Assembly: GCF_000169175.1 (NCBI RefSeq)
Contig: NZ_AAWS01000064.1
Span: forward strand, 1 to 49,962
DNA length: 49,962 nucleotides
DNA from: Microscilla marina ATCC 23134
GTDB taxonomy: Bacteria; Bacteroidota; Bacteroidia; Cytophagales; Microscillaceae
Direction: 5' to 3'
Numbering within the stretch: the stretch's first letter is position 1; every line of letters starts with the position of its first letter. The notes below the pieces were generated by a model. The model had not been told where the DNA came from. It ran no database searches and saw only the letters and a list, made by a program, of their open reading frames with translations. Shown piece by piece: positions 16,755 to 24,295 of the stretch. The position numbers and the translations under genes are program-made.

Positions 16755-18938
16755 TTATTTATTTTCTCTTCCTAAACTTTTCAAAAGGTCTCTTACCTCC
16801 GTCACACTGTCCAAATAATAATTTGCCTCAGAATTACCTGTCCCCACTTTGATGGTAAAAGCATTTTCGGGCATGGCTTTAAATGTATCCTCGTCGGTTT
16901 TGTCGTCACCCAAAGCAATCACAAAATCTGAAGGAAACTTTTGCAGCCATTTGGTAGCCCCCACTCCTTTGTTAGCAGTCATGGGTTTTATTTCTACCAC
17001 CATATTACCCTCTAGCACTTGCAGCCCCATATTACTGGTCAAATACTTCAAATGACTGCTCAATTCTCTTGTTCTTAGCTCGCCCAGGCCTACCTCTACT
17101 TTGCGGTAGTGCCACACTAAAGAATACGCCTTTTGCTCTACAAAAGCGCCAGGGGTTCTATTGACGTACAAATCCATTACTGGGTAAATTTCTTTTTGCC
17201 AATCGTTGTTCATCCCTTCTTGCACCTCCCAGTCTTTGCCCATCTGCTTGCTCCAAATGCCGTGTTCGGCTATCAAATCTATGTCTAAGTCTCCAAACCA
17301 TTCTTCCAGCGTGTGGTGCTTTCGTCCACTGATAATCACCACTTGGTTTTTGGGATCTTGTATCAAATTATTTAAAATGTCATACAATTCTTGATTGGGT
17401 TTGGCTTGTTCAGGTTTTTGGGCAAAACCCGTCAGAGTACCATCATAGTCTAAAAATAAGAGCCTTTTTTCGGCTTTTTGGTAAGCGGCTTTGATGCGTT
17501 TGATGGTGTTTTCTTCCAATATTTTGGTGTGCATGTACGACTGTTGCTCCTTTACTTCTGTCAATCGGTCTAAAAATAGTTTGACCCAATGGTGAATATT
17601 ATACCTTTTCAAGGAATTTTGCATAATTTCCATGTGAAACTTTTGCTCATCTTTGGGCATTGTAAGGGCTTGGTGCAACGCGGCTACAATTTGTTTGATG
17701 TCGTTAGGATTAATCAAAATGGCATCGGACAACTCTTTAGAAGAACCAGCCATTTCGCTCAAAATCAACACACCCGTTTGGTCTAACCGGCTGGCAATGT
17801 ACTCTTTACAAACCAAGTTCATTCCGTCGCGTAGAGGAGTCACTAAAGCAACATTTGCCATTCTATAAAAAGCCGATAGTGCCTCAAGAGGGAATGAGCG
17901 GTAAAAATAATGCACAGGAGTCCAGCTTACCCGCCCATACTTTCCGTTGATGCGCCCTACCAACTCATCTATTTCTGTTTTTAAGGCTTGGTACCTGGGT
18001 ACCGTATCGCGCGAAGGCACCACTACCATAAAAAGCACCATTTTTTCTAAATACTCAGGGTATTCTTCAAAGAATATTTCTAAGGCTTGTAACCTGTTTT
18101 TGATGCCTTTGGAATAGTCAAGTCGATCTATAGAAAGAATGATTTTTTCATTATTTAAAGACGAACGGTAACGCACCTCCCTATTAATCGTGTCGGGCGA
18201 CGAAGCTTTTTTAGCGTATTTATCATAATCGATACCCATAGGAAAGGCATCTACCACTACCTTGCGGTTGCCCATTTCAACTTCTCCATGAAAATAACCT
18301 ATTCCTGCCAAACGATTTACCGAACTCAAAAAATGCCGCATGTCGTCATAGGTATGAAAACCCACTAAATCGGCTCCCAACACACCCAAAAGCAATTCTC
18401 TACGCCAAGGCAAGAGCCTGAAAATTTCGTAAGAAGGAAAAGGAATGTGTTGAAAGTAGCCAATGCTTATGTGAGGACGTTTTTCTCTAATTAATTGTGG
18501 GACAAGCAGTAGTTGATAATCGTGTATCCAGACGGTATCATTTGCTTCGCACACCTCCAAAATAGCTTCCGCAAATTTTTGATTGACTTGTTGATAACTT
18601 TCCCAAAAAATATCTTGGTAAACGGCGTATTGGGGGAAATAGTGAAAAGAAGGCCAGATGGTAGCATTGCTAAAGCCCTCATAAAAACCTTCTACGTCTT
18701 CTTCTGACAAAAAAATAGGTTTGAGGCTTTCCTTTTCCAGGTCTTCAGTGACTTGATTTTTTTCTGCTTCACTTGTTAAGTGTAAACCAGCCCAGCCTAG
18801 CCAGATGTTGTTACCTTCTTTGTAGATTGACCCCAAGCCTGTGGCAAGCCCACCCGCGCTTGGTGTGTAGGTTAACTCCTGATTGTTTTTCTGAATTTTG
18901 ATAGGGAGGCGATTAGATACAATGATAGTTTTACTCAT
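16755..18938 (-). CDS. otsAB: Bifunctional trehalose-6-phosphate synthase / phosphatase
   Basis: A 727-residue fusion. Residues of about 1-470 are a GT20 synthase: VSNRLPIKI, GGLATGL, WLGWAGLHL, HDYQLLLVPQLIRE, FQHIPFPS, SIDRLDYSKGI and VTPLRDGMNLVCKEYIASR. Residues of about 490-727 are a HAD-type trehalose-6-phosphatase: LLFLDYDGTLTGF (nucleophile Asp), VVIISGRKHHTLE and ALGDDKTDEDTF. It makes trehalose-6-phosphate from UDP-glucose and glucose-6-phosphate, then dephosphorylates it to trehalose, an osmolyte that suits a marine cell. Fusions of this order are common in Bacteroidota. It is the first gene of an operon with the GH15 gene. Confidence 0.95.
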   Translation of the reverse strand: MSKTIIVSNRLPIKIQKNNQELTYTPSAGGLATGLGSIYKEGNNIWLGWAGLHLTSEAEKNQVTEDLEKESLKPIFLSEEDVEGFYEGFSNATIWPSFHYFPQYAVYQDIFWESYQQVNQKFAEAILEVCEANDTVWIHDYQLLLVPQLIREKRPHISIGYFQHIPFPSYEIFRLLPWRRELLLGVLGADLVGFHTYDDMRHFLSSVNRLAGIGYFHGEVEMGNRKVVVDAFPMGIDYDKYAKKASSPDTINREVRYRSSLNNEKIILSIDRLDYSKGIKNRLQALEIFFEEYPEYLEKMVLFMVVVPSRDTVPRYQALKTEIDELVGRINGKYGRVSWTPVHYFYRSFPLEALSAFYRMANVALVTPLRDGMNLVCKEYIASRLDQTGVLILSEMAGSSKELSDAILINPNDIKQIVAALHQALTMPKDEQKFHMEIMQNSLKRYNIHHWVKLFLDRLTEVKEQQSYMHTKILEENTIKRIKAAYQKAEKRLLFLDYDGTLTGFAQKPEQAKPNQELYDILNNLIQDPKNQVVIISGRKHHTLEEWFGDLDIDLIAEHGIWSKQMGKDWEVQEGMNNDWQKEIYPVMDLYVNRTPGAFVEQKAYSLVWHYRKVEVGLGELRTRELSSHLKYLTSNMGLQVLEGNMVVEIKPMTANKGVGATKWLQKFPSDFVIALGDDKTDEDTFKAMPENAFTIKVGTGNSEANYYLDSVTEVRDLLKSLGRENK

Positions 18939-19198
18939 TTTTGATAGGGTTATTTTTTAGACTTGGTTAGATTGTGTATAAAGATTTCTCAAAGAGTAAA
19001 TTGATGCTTAAAATAGTGAATATATAGATTGTGCTATGCATTGTTAAGTTATTAAGCTTTTTCAGATGTGGTTTGGCTGCAGGTAAGAAGCTAGATTGAA
19101 CTATCTTTTGCTAGTGTGTATATGTGTCTACTTGCAGATCTGTTTGGTACTCGCTGAAATACCCGCAAAAACGTGGGTGTTAGTCGAGAGGTTTAGTG

Positions 19199-19684
19199 TT
19201 ATTTTTCCATTCTACATTTGAGGTAAAAATTAACCGCACCTATTGGTTGCGTTAACTCAAAATTTTTGTCACGAACTTGTACTAAGGTGATTAATTTTCT
19301 ATTCCATACAATGCTTTGGCGTGAATAAGTACAGAAAATGTCAAGAAGCGTGTGAACGTGTTCTAAATCAAGGTTATTCAAGTGCCTAAAAATAAGAACA
19401 ACACCATTGTTTGGTATTTCATAGTCACCTAAACAATCTGTTAGAGCATCATAATTTTTACCAAAATAACTCGGGAATTGCAGTTTTTTTTCCAAGTCAA
19501 ACATCAACTCCATTTTGGTAGAAATAAAGTTGCCATCAAACTCTATTATTTTGTACTTCTTGTCCTGGAGAAGTTTGATATCATAGTTTAACTTTGTCTT
19601 ATTAGAATAAATTCTAATAAAGCCATCTGACATTATTGCTTTATCAATGTATTTATCTCTCTGAGTTTTCTGTTGTTGGTTCAT
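19199..19684 (-). CDS. Barstar-like protein (ribonuclease inhibitor family)
   Basis: A 161-residue protein whose centre matches barstar (PF01337): IIEFDGNFI, then ELMFDLEKKLQFPSYFGKN, and the hallmark YFGKNYDALTDCLGDYE at about 73-89, followed by a strand GVVLIFRHLNNL. Barstars inhibit barnase-type ribonucleases by blocking the active site. It is longer than barstar (about 90 residues) because of an N-terminal extension of about 45 residues. No barnase or polymorphic toxin gene adjoins it, so it appears to be an orphan immunity gene. An ACCCGC/GTGGGT hairpin (19161-19178) lies just downstream. Confidence 0.82.
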   Translation of the reverse strand: MNQQQKTQRDKYIDKAIMSDGFIRIYSNKTKLNYDIKLLQDKKYKIIEFDGNFISTKMELMFDLEKKLQFPSYFGKNYDALTDCLGDYEIPNNGVVLIFRHLNNLDLEHVHTLLDIFCTYSRQSIVWNRKLITLVQVRDKNFELTQPIGAVNFYLKCRMEK

Positions 19685-19989
19685 GTAAAATCACTATAGT
19701 TTAATGATATGCACTTGCTCAAAAGGTGAATGAGGAATCAAAATAAGCAATATAAAGTTTATGGTTTTGGAAATACTTCAGATGAGCATTTTTTTAGGAA
19801 AAACGATGGAACTGCTTGATAAATGGGTTAAAATAAGTAGATGATTTTGTATTTAACTTAGTATTACTTTTGTTAGCAACGCATAGTTGGAAACCTTTAC
19901 AGATTTTTGGTTCTTTGCCTTGCTTGCTTTTGCAAATATGATAAAACAACCCCATTTTGCGCACCATAGCACAATAAAGCCATAAAAAG
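19685..19989. other. Divergent intergenic region, no gene seen
   Basis: About 300 bp between the barstar-like gene and the kinase-like gene, which point away from each other. It should contain both promoters. I see no consensus -7 element or RNA gene. Confidence 0.35.
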
Positions 19990-20952
19990 ATGAATTTTAC
20001 AAAACACCTGCTAAAAATCACCCAATCTACCGAATGCAAAGAAGTTGAAACCATCCAATCTTTATGGAGCGGCTACGGGAGCATTGTTCGCTACCAATTG
20101 AACAACCCATTGCTTAAGACAGTGGTAGTAAAACACATTGCCTTAAACCAAGCCAACGAACACCCAAGGGGCTGGAACACCCAAAACTCTCACAATAGAA
20201 AAGTAAAGTCTTATCAGGTAGAAACCCATTGGTACAAGCAATGGAGCGAGCTTTGCCCCGATAGTTGCCGAGTTCCAAAGCTCATTGGCGCTTATGCCGA
20301 AGGCGATGATCAGTGGATCGTGTTAGAGGATTTGAACCTCCACTTTCCAGTGCGAAAAACCCAGCTTGATTTGCCTGAGGTAAAAGTGTGCTTGACTTGG
20401 TTGGCAAACTTCCACGCCACTTTTTTGCAACAACCGCCTGCTGGCTTATGGGAAGTGGGCACCTATTGGCATTTGGCAACCCGCCCCGACGAACTTGAGC
20501 AGATGGAACACCAAGGGCTCAAAGCTAAAGCCGCTCAACTTGATGACTTGCTTAACCAATGTAAGTACCAAACCATTGTACATGGCGATGCCAAACTCGC
20601 TAATTTTTGCTTTTCTGAAGATGACAAAAAGGTAGCTGCCGTGGACTTTCAATATGTAGGCGGGGGTTGCGGAATGAAAGACGTGACTTACTTTTTGGGC
20701 AGTTGTTTGTCGGGTGCCGAATGTGAACGCTACGAAAGCGAGTTGTTAGACACTTATTTTGTCGCATTGAAAAAGACATTGGCTATAGCCAAACCCCATG
20801 TAGATGCCGAAGCTCTAGAGCAAGAATGGCGGCAACTATACCCCATTGCCCTTGCCGACTTTACCCGATTTCTGTTAGGCTGGATGCCTACCCACCAAAA
20901 ACTGAACGACTATAGCATGCAAGTAACCGAGGAGGTATTGGTAGGTTTGTAG
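19990..20952 (+). CDS. APH-fold phosphotransferase (aminoglycoside/choline-kinase-like)
   Basis: A 320-residue cytosolic kinase-like protein. The N-lobe has VVVKHIAL with the likely ATP-binding Lys48 and WIVLEDLN as hinge. The catalytic loop is [12 protein letters not shown] with Asp200 and Asn205 (Brenner motif), and the metal-binding Asp219 is in [28 protein letters not shown] in the C-lobe fits the ecdysteroid-kinase-like or choline-kinase-like branch. It phosphorylates an unknown small molecule. Antibiotic resistance should not be inferred. Monocistronic, with a 225-bp gap to the next gene. Confidence 0.8.
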   Translation: MNFTKHLLKITQSTECKEVETIQSLWSGYGSIVRYQLNNPLLKTVVVKHIALNQANEHPRGWNTQNSHNRKVKSYQVETHWYKQWSELCPDSCRVPKLIGAYAEGDDQWIVLEDLNLHFPVRKTQLDLPEVKVCLTWLANFHATFLQQPPAGLWEVGTYWHLATRPDELEQMEHQGLKAKAAQLDDLLNQCKYQTIVHGDAKLANFCFSEDDKKVAAVDFQYVGGGCGMKDVTYFLGSCLSGAECERYESELLDTYFVALKKTLAIAKPHVDAEALEQEWRQLYPIALADFTRFLLGWMPTHQKLNDYSMQVTEEVLVGL

Positions 20953-21075
20953 CACGAAGGTTTTGGTTCAAAAACGCTGTTCCACAAGTGATCACACCTT
21001 TTATAATATTGATTTTTAGTGACTTATAAAAGCCGTTGCAAATGTGTATAATGTTTTGAAATATCTTCAGATTAA

Positions 21076-21099
21076 ATGATATAATAAAATCTATATCAT
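21076..21099. promoter_or_regulatory. Inverted repeat upstream of the DJ-1/PfpI gene
   Basis: ATGATATA (21076-21083) and TATATCAT (21092-21099) are perfect 8-bp arms 8 nt apart, about 80 bp before the start codon. They could be an operator. AT-richness makes chance occurrence plausible. Confidence 0.25.
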
Positions 21100-21177
21100 A
21101 TGTAAAATAAGTTATTTCATTTTATAGCACTAACCCCTCATCTTTGTGGCGTAATAAATTTTAAAACACAAATAATT

Positions 21178-22140
21178 ATGAGTACTAAAAAAGCACTAAT
21201 CTTAACAGCTAACACTCAAGACCCGGCTGGGTACAGAGAAAAAGGTGGATGGTTCAATAAATTTTTGATGCGTGGGCTAAAACAGCGTATGGTGAGGTTA
21301 AATATGCTTGTTTTATTGACCTTTTTGGTGAGCTACCAGGCGGCATTTGCTGGTAATATTCTGATTGTAATGTCAGATGTGTCGCAAATGAAACTAAAAG
21401 GAGGGTATGATTACAAAACAGGTTTTTATCTAAATGAGTTGATGGAGCCAGTCAAAATATTTATGGAGGCAGGTCATACGCTGACTTTTGCTACTCCAAC
21501 TGGCATAGCACCAACACTTGATTTGGTTTCTGATACACGAAAACACTTTTTGGATGAGAGTCAGGAAAATTACAATGCTCACAAAGCCTTGTTTAACCGA
21601 TTGATGCTGAATGATAAAAAACACAGTCCCGTTGTAAGTTTCGCTCGTATTGAACAAATCGGTATTGAAAATTTTGATGCTGTATTTGTACCTGGGGGGC
21701 ACGCTCCATTAGGCGATTTAGTGGACAACGATTTACTGAGCAAGTTCTTACATCACTTCCACGCCAAATCTAAGCCTACAGGGTTGGTATGCCACGGTCC
21801 GGTTGCTTTGTTATCTTCTTTGCCAAATAGCGCCGGGTTTGAGGCTGATATGAGAGCTGGTAAAAAAGCCAAACCAGCTAAAGGTTGGATTTATGCAGGT
21901 TATAAAATGACGGTTTTCAGCAATTCAGAAGAAGCCACTGCCACTAAATATTACCTGAGTGGTGACCAATTATTTTACTGGCCACAAAATGCCCTTACCA
22001 ATGCGGGTGGTAAGTACTCTCGTAGCAAGAAAGACTGGGCTCCTCACGTGGTTGTAGACCGCGAATTAGTCACAGGTCAGAACAACAAATCAGCAAATGC
22101 TACCGCCAAAGAGTTGCTAAAACTACTCAATAACAATTAA
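21178..22140 (+). CDS. DJ-1/PfpI (Hsp31-like) family protein with unusual N-terminus
   Basis: A 320-residue protein. The core from about residue 60 is a class I glutamine-amidotransferase-like domain of the DJ-1/Hsp31 group: GNILIVMSD, the catalytic-site Glu87 in TGFYLNELMEP, FVPGGHAPLGD and the nucleophile Cys205 in LVCHGPVA. Family activities include glyoxalase III and chaperone or deglycase roles. A hydrophobic segment at about 43-57 ending QAAFAG looks like a signal peptide or anchor, so export is likely. It is preceded by about 30 extra residues that resemble the start of a second, cytosolic DJ-1 domain (KKALILTAN ... GYREKGGWF). An internal start at 21268 (Met31) would give a normal signal peptide. 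Confidence 0.82.
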   Translation: MSTKKALILTANTQDPAGYREKGGWFNKFLMRGLKQRMVRLNMLVLLTFLVSYQAAFAGNILIVMSDVSQMKLKGGYDYKTGFYLNELMEPVKIFMEAGHTLTFATPTGIAPTLDLVSDTRKHFLDESQENYNAHKALFNRLMLNDKKHSPVVSFARIEQIGIENFDAVFVPGGHAPLGDLVDNDLLSKFLHHFHAKSKPTGLVCHGPVALLSSLPNSAGFEADMRAGKKAKPAKGWIYAGYKMTVFSNSEEATATKYYLSGDQLFYWPQNALTNAGGKYSRSKKDWAPHVVVDRELVTGQNNKSANATAKELLKLLNNN

Positions 22141-22191
22141 AGGTAGTTAAACTATCCCCCTATAAATCAGGCGTAGGAGCAATGAGGTTTA

Positions 22192-22256
22192 GCCAGAGTT
22201 TGGGGCTGTATTTTGCGTGAGTAAGCAAACAGCCCGAAAACAGCCCGAATTCTGGC
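22192..22256. other. Imperfect hairpin after the DJ-1/PfpI gene
   Basis: GCCAGAGTTTGGGGCTGT (22192-22209) pairs imperfectly with ACAGCCCGAATTCTGGC (22240-22256). ACAGCCCGAA is also tandemly repeated. A short T run follows. It could act as a terminator for the gene ending at 22140 or be part of a repeat element. Confidence 0.4.
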
Positions 22257-22307
22257 GATAACTTTTTAATGCCTCAGATTTCTCAAAGTTCGGTCAATAT
22301 TGAGTGC

Positions 22308-22516
22308 ATGATCAAATTAGTATTTTCTATATGTATGCTTTTGGGTTTAGCTTCATTTCAAGTAAAAGCGCAGCAAGCAAATCATTTTAATTCCTGGTGG
22401 ATTTATAGCGCTAATGTTCGTGTGCATAACCAATTTTCTGTGAGTGCAATGTATGTCTGGAGTCGAAACGATTTCGTAAAAAACTGGCAACAATCCCACG
22501 CTGGCGCAAGTCTCCA
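22308..22516 (+). pseudogene. 5' fragment of a DUF2490-like secreted protein gene
   Basis: A signal peptide (MIKLVFSICMLLGLASFQVKAQ) is followed by about 45 residues (NHFNSWWIYSANVRVHNQFS, WSRNDFVKNW) resembling the start of DUF2490 outer-membrane proteins, which are normally above 200 residues. The similarity stops near 22516, where the frame enters repeat-like DNA and terminates at 22580. It is therefore a truncated gene remnant. Confidence 0.6.
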
Positions 22517-22664
22517 GACTTGTGTCCATCGTAGCAAATTCAAGCTTGAGTATTTGTTTTTTGCAAAAACATGGAAGTGAGCCATCCCGAACTTGCTTCG
22601 GGGCAAGATGCTTCCGCAATTATAAGCACAAGCGAAGGATGCTTGCGCTAGGGGTGAGTCTCCA
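22509..22664. mobile_element. Possible small inserted element flanked by 8-bp direct repeats
   Basis: AGTCTCCA occurs at 22509-22516 and again at 22657-22664, bracketing about 140 bp of different composition from its surroundings. The left end lies in the palindrome CAAGTCT-CC-AGACTTG, and the interior has a CCCGAA-CTTGC-TTCGGG hairpin (22586-22602). The segment interrupts gene fragments on both sides. No transposase is encoded, so a MITE-like or REP-like element is only a possibility. Confidence 0.35.
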
Positions 22665-22757
22665 AAAACCGATTAAAAAGAAAGTGACCCGATCTTGTGC
22701 TTTGCAGACAGGCAAAATAGCATACAGAAGAGCACCAATAAATAGAATAGTTTTCAT
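22620..22757 (-). pseudogene. 5' fragment of a second secreted-protein gene, facing the DUF2490-like fragment
   Basis: Reading the minus strand from ATG at 22757 gives MKTILFIGALLYAILPVCKA, a clear signal peptide with a KAQ cleavage site, then only a few residues (QDRVTFFLIG) before the frame enters the insert-like segment and stops at 22620 (45 codons in all). It appears to be the decapitated start of an exported protein whose body has been lost. Confidence 0.5.
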
Positions 22758-22915
22758 GTGATCAATACTCCGCAGTACTTTTGGTGAAAGTTGTTTGCTG
22801 GTAATCAGTCATTTATGAATTTAAAAACTATTTAACTGGTTGGTGTAGGCTAAAACTGAAACCCTTTTAAAAATAAAGTGAGTACGCAATCTTAATATAA
22901 GATACTGGTTTACAG

Positions 22916-22933
22916 TATTTAACAAGGTAAACA
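22916..22933. promoter_or_regulatory. Degenerate copy of the MarR-associated palindrome
   Basis: TATTTAAC-AA-GGTAAACA differs at only two arm positions from the TATTTACC-NN-GGTAAATA sites found downstream. It is about 100 bp upstream of the primary site and could be an auxiliary operator. Confidence 0.35.
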
Positions 22934-23018
22934 TTTACTCGAATCAGCTATGGACTACCGACTAAATACTATGGACTATTGTGTGATTGCTTAAAGTTTT
23001 TTTGTTTTTTTTGATAAA

Positions 23019-23036
23019 TATTTACCAGGGTAAATA
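23019..23036. promoter_or_regulatory. Perfect palindromic operator upstream of marR-like gene
   Basis: TATTTACC-AG-GGTAAATA is a perfect 8-2-8 inverted repeat, the size expected for a MarR dimer. It lies just upstream of a TAnnTTTG -7 element (23046-23053), so a bound repressor would cover the -33 region. Near-identical palindromes precede both doxX genes, pointing to a shared regulon. Confidence 0.65.
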
Positions 23037-23045
23037 AATTTTTAT

Positions 23046-23053
23046 TAGCTTTG
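23046..23053 (+). promoter_or_regulatory. Bacteroidota -7 element for the marR-like gene
   Basis: TAGCTTTG fits TAnnTTTG exactly and lies 18 bp before the ATG at 23071. No clear TTG -33 element is seen, as that region is occupied by the palindrome. Confidence 0.5.
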
Positions 23054-23070
23054 TCAAAAGTTAGAAAAAA

Positions 23071-23520
23071 ATGGCAAAAATTGACGAAGAAATAAAGTCT
23101 TCATTTGTAGACAACAAGTATCGTTTGTTAGCAAATGTAGTATTTACTCGAAACTGGATTCAAAACCAATTTGCGAGCTTTCTCAAGCCTTTTGGCGTAT
23201 CTCCTCAACAGTTTAACATTTTACGCATCTTACGAGGCGCTAATGATTGGCTCAATATGCACGAGGTGAAGACCAGAATGGTAGAAAAGTCTCCCAATGC
23301 TACTCGCCTTTGCGACAAGCTGGTAGAAAAACAGTTGGTCGAAAGAGCCAGAAGTGAAGAAGATAGGAGAGTAGTGCATCTAAAAATTACAAAAGCTGGA
23401 TTAGATTTGTTAATAAAAATTAATGAGAAGGATGACAAATCACACATAAATTTTGTTGAGAACGTTTCAGACGAAGAGGCAAAAATTGCCAGTGAAATTT
23501 TGGATAAATTGAGAAGTTAA
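23071..23520 (+). CDS. MarR-family transcriptional regulator
   Basis: A 149-residue winged-helix regulator. The helix-turn-helix region spans about 45-85 (VSPQQFNILRILRG, MHEVKTRMVEKSPNATRLCDKLVEKQLVER). The wing is EEDRRVVHLKITKAG, with the conserved Asp-Arg, and the C-terminal helix mediates dimerisation. MarR proteins usually repress their own and adjacent genes until a small ligand or oxidation releases them. A perfect palindrome overlaps its promoter and a near-identical one lies between it and the DoxX gene, so it probably controls both. A headless paralogous remnant occurs at 24045-24221. Confidence 0.93.
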   Translation: MAKIDEEIKSSFVDNKYRLLANVVFTRNWIQNQFASFLKPFGVSPQQFNILRILRGANDWLNMHEVKTRMVEKSPNATRLCDKLVEKQLVERARSEEDRRVVHLKITKAGLDLLIKINEKDDKSHINFVENVSDEEAKIASEILDKLRS

Positions 23521-23534
23521 ATTTTTTTAATAAA

Positions 23535-23552
23535 TATTTACCTAGGTGAATA
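23535..23552. promoter_or_regulatory. MarR-type palindrome upstream of the first doxX gene
   Basis: TATTTACC-TA-GGTGAATA matches the site upstream of marR except for one A-to-G change in the right arm and the central dinucleotide. It starts 15 bp after the marR stop codon. A further GGTAAATA half-site follows at 23560-23567. Confidence 0.6.
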
Positions 23553-23593
23553 TTTATATGGTAAATAAATATCAATTCAAATTACATTTTATT

Positions 23594-23971
23594 ATGAAAA
23601 AGACAGATTTATTAATTTACAGAATTGCTACCGGGTTATTGACATTGATCATGACATTTAGTGCCACTATGTATTTTACACAATATGAAATGGTGAGTCA
23701 AAAATTTTCAGCGGCAGGTTTTGCCACATTTATTATATACCCGATGGCTATAGCCAAAATTTTGGGCTTGGTGGCTATATGGACCGACAAATCTACCATG
23801 CTAAGAGAGTGGGCGTATGCCGGATTTGTGTTTAACTTGTTGTTGGCAATAGGTGCCCATCTGGATGTTCAAGATGGAGAATATATACCTCCCATTGTAG
23901 GATTGGTAGCGGTAGGAGTATCTTACTTTTATAAGCATAAAACATTGAAAGCACCTGCATCAAACGAATAA
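23594..23971 (+). CDS. DoxX-like membrane protein, copy 1
   Basis: A 125-residue protein with four predicted membrane helices: about 10-30 (ATGLLTLIMTFSATMYF), 45-65 (IIYPMAIAKILGLVAIW), 73-90 (AYAGFVFNLLLAIGAH) and 98-115 (PPIVGLVAVGVSYFY). The layout and the K-I-L-G motif in helix 2 fit the DoxX-like family (PF13564). Members have been linked to thiol or redox stress and quinone-related functions, but the biochemistry is unclear. The frame runs back to a GTG inside the palindrome, but the ATG at 23594 begins the protein conserved in copy 2. Probably regulated by the adjacent MarR. Confidence 0.88.
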   Translation: MKKTDLLIYRIATGLLTLIMTFSATMYFTQYEMVSQKFSAAGFATFIIYPMAIAKILGLVAIWTDKSTMLREWAYAGFVFNLLLAIGAHLDVQDGEYIPPIVGLVAVGVSYFYKHKTLKAPASNE

Positions 23972-24044
23972 ACCAGGCTCTTTTAAGCCTTTTTTTAGGA
24001 GACTTGAGGGCTTTTGTTTATAGAATACTGTTTATCAAAAATGT

Positions 24045-24221
24045 ATGACTGTGTTAGCAAGAGGTAGGAGGGGAGTTCATTTAAAAGTGGCAAAAACTGC
24101 TTTAGATTTGTTAGTACAAATGAGTGAGAAAGATGACGAGTCATATATAGCCTTTATTGAGAATGTTTCGGACGAAGAAGCTAAACTAATCAATGAAACT
24201 TTAGAAAAACTGAGAGATTAA
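24045..24221 (+). pseudogene. Truncated MarR remnant (wing and C-terminal helix only)
   Basis: A 58-codon frame beginning MTVLARGRRGVHLKVAK aligns with the last ~55 residues of the MarR protein encoded at 23071-23520: RRGVHLKVAKTALDLL against RRVVHLKITKAGLDLL, and IENVSDEEAKL against VENVSDEEAKI. The helix-turn-helix is missing. It sits in the position equivalent to marR within a tandem duplication, with the DoxX operator and gene following at matching distances. It has its own ATG, so a short peptide with the dimerisation helix might still be made (inference). Confidence 0.8.
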
Positions 24222-24236
24222 ATTTTTTTACACAAA

Positions 24237-24254
24237 TATTTACCTAGGTGAATA
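24237..24254. promoter_or_regulatory. MarR-type palindrome upstream of the second doxX gene
   Basis: TATTTACC-TA-GGTGAATA is identical over 18 bp to the palindrome before doxX copy 1 and sits at the same distance from the following gene. Its conservation despite divergence of flanking DNA supports function. Confidence 0.6.
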
Positions 24255-24295
24255 ATGACAAGGTGAATAAAATTATTTTTAAATCACATTTTATT

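Noticed and set aside
22522-22761. A 79-codon plus-strand frame across the insert-like segment
   Set aside because: Its 3' half is antisense to a signal-peptide-encoding fragment, and no domain is recognisable. It is better explained as chance.
24045-24221. An intact MarR paralogue in the second copy
   Set aside because: The helix-turn-helix region has no counterpart upstream; only the C-terminal third aligns, so it is called a remnant.
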